From Chloroflexota bacterium (GTDB lineage Bacteria > Chloroflexota > Limnocylindria > Limnocylindrales > CSP1-4), in contig JAJYDP010000330.1 of the NCBI GenBank assembly GCA_021777365.1, positions 1-5,942 of the forward strand: 5,942 bases of DNA, written 5' to 3'. A program made the position numbers and the translations under genes. Below are positions 5,916 through 5,942 of this stretch, piece by piece. Below the pieces are notes generated by a model that searched no databases, was not told where the DNA came from, and was given only the letters and a program-made list of their open reading frames with translations. Within the stretch, counting starts at the first letter, position 1. Each line of letters begins with the position of its first letter.

Positions 5916-5942
5916 GGCACATCCTCAGGGTGCGAGAGCGCC

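Larger units (their letters stand above)
5584..5942. other. Upstream region of the sigma gene, no gene seen
   Basis: The final 359 bp hold no convincing coding sequence. A 77-codon - strand frame (5689-5922) is Cys-rich, lacks recognisable motifs and runs through the inverted repeats, so I do not call it. The region contains the sigma promoter candidate, a nested inverted repeat (5764-5816) and an extended dyad (5847-5915). Base composition around 5680-5745 looks less G/C-rich than the coding parts, as expected for regulatory DNA. A gene beyond the right edge, possibly divergent, may use the dyad. Confidence 0.55.

Noticed and set aside
5689..5922. 77-codon open frame on the - strand at the right edge
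   Set aside because: It covers the inverted repeats, is Cys-rich without known motifs, and lacks a convincing ribosome binding site.

Overview
The window comes from a high-GC bacterial chromosome (about 70% G+C by eye). Two things point to Actinomycetota or Chloroflexota (for example a Limnocylindria-like or Thermoleophilia-like lineage): a Ddn-type, presumably F420-dependent oxidoreductase, and a large ATPase/TPR protein of the kind usually fused to a class III nucleotide cyclase domain. This assignment rests on family content only, and I cannot name a species.

Left half (1-2553, + strand): the C-terminal 850 or so residues of a large signalling ATPase with TPR-like repeats. Its N-terminus, including Walker A and any cyclase domain, lies outside the window. 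It is followed by a 961-bp stretch (2554-3514) with no convincing gene. That stretch holds two direct copies of a 23-bp motif (2660-2682 and 2690-2712), some weak hairpins and one copy of a 24-bp repeat.

Right half (3515-5583, - strand): a three-gene cluster read right to left. It starts with an ECF sigma factor carrying a fused SnoaL-like C-terminal domain, continues with a small membrane protein of the isoprenylcysteine carboxyl methyltransferase type (overlapping the sigma gene by 8 nt), and after 88 bp ends with a Ddn-family deazaflavin-dependent oxidoreductase. The sigma gene has a good ribosome binding site. Upstream of it is a candidate self-type promoter, TGTCACA-N16-GGTC, close to the pattern known for ECF41 sigma factors. 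The simplest reading is a self-regulated sigma factor co-transcribed with membrane and redox functions. The signal it responds to is unknown.

Right edge (5584-5942): no convincing gene, but strongly patterned DNA: a nested inverted repeat (5764-5816) and an extended dyad (5847-5915). The dyad's arms are the same TCGAC-N6/7-YTGCGCATCGT motif found as direct repeats at 2660-2712. These four motif copies, in two pairs on either side of the sigma cluster, are the most interesting unexplained signal here. They look like binding sites for a regulator or another DNA-binding protein not encoded in the window.
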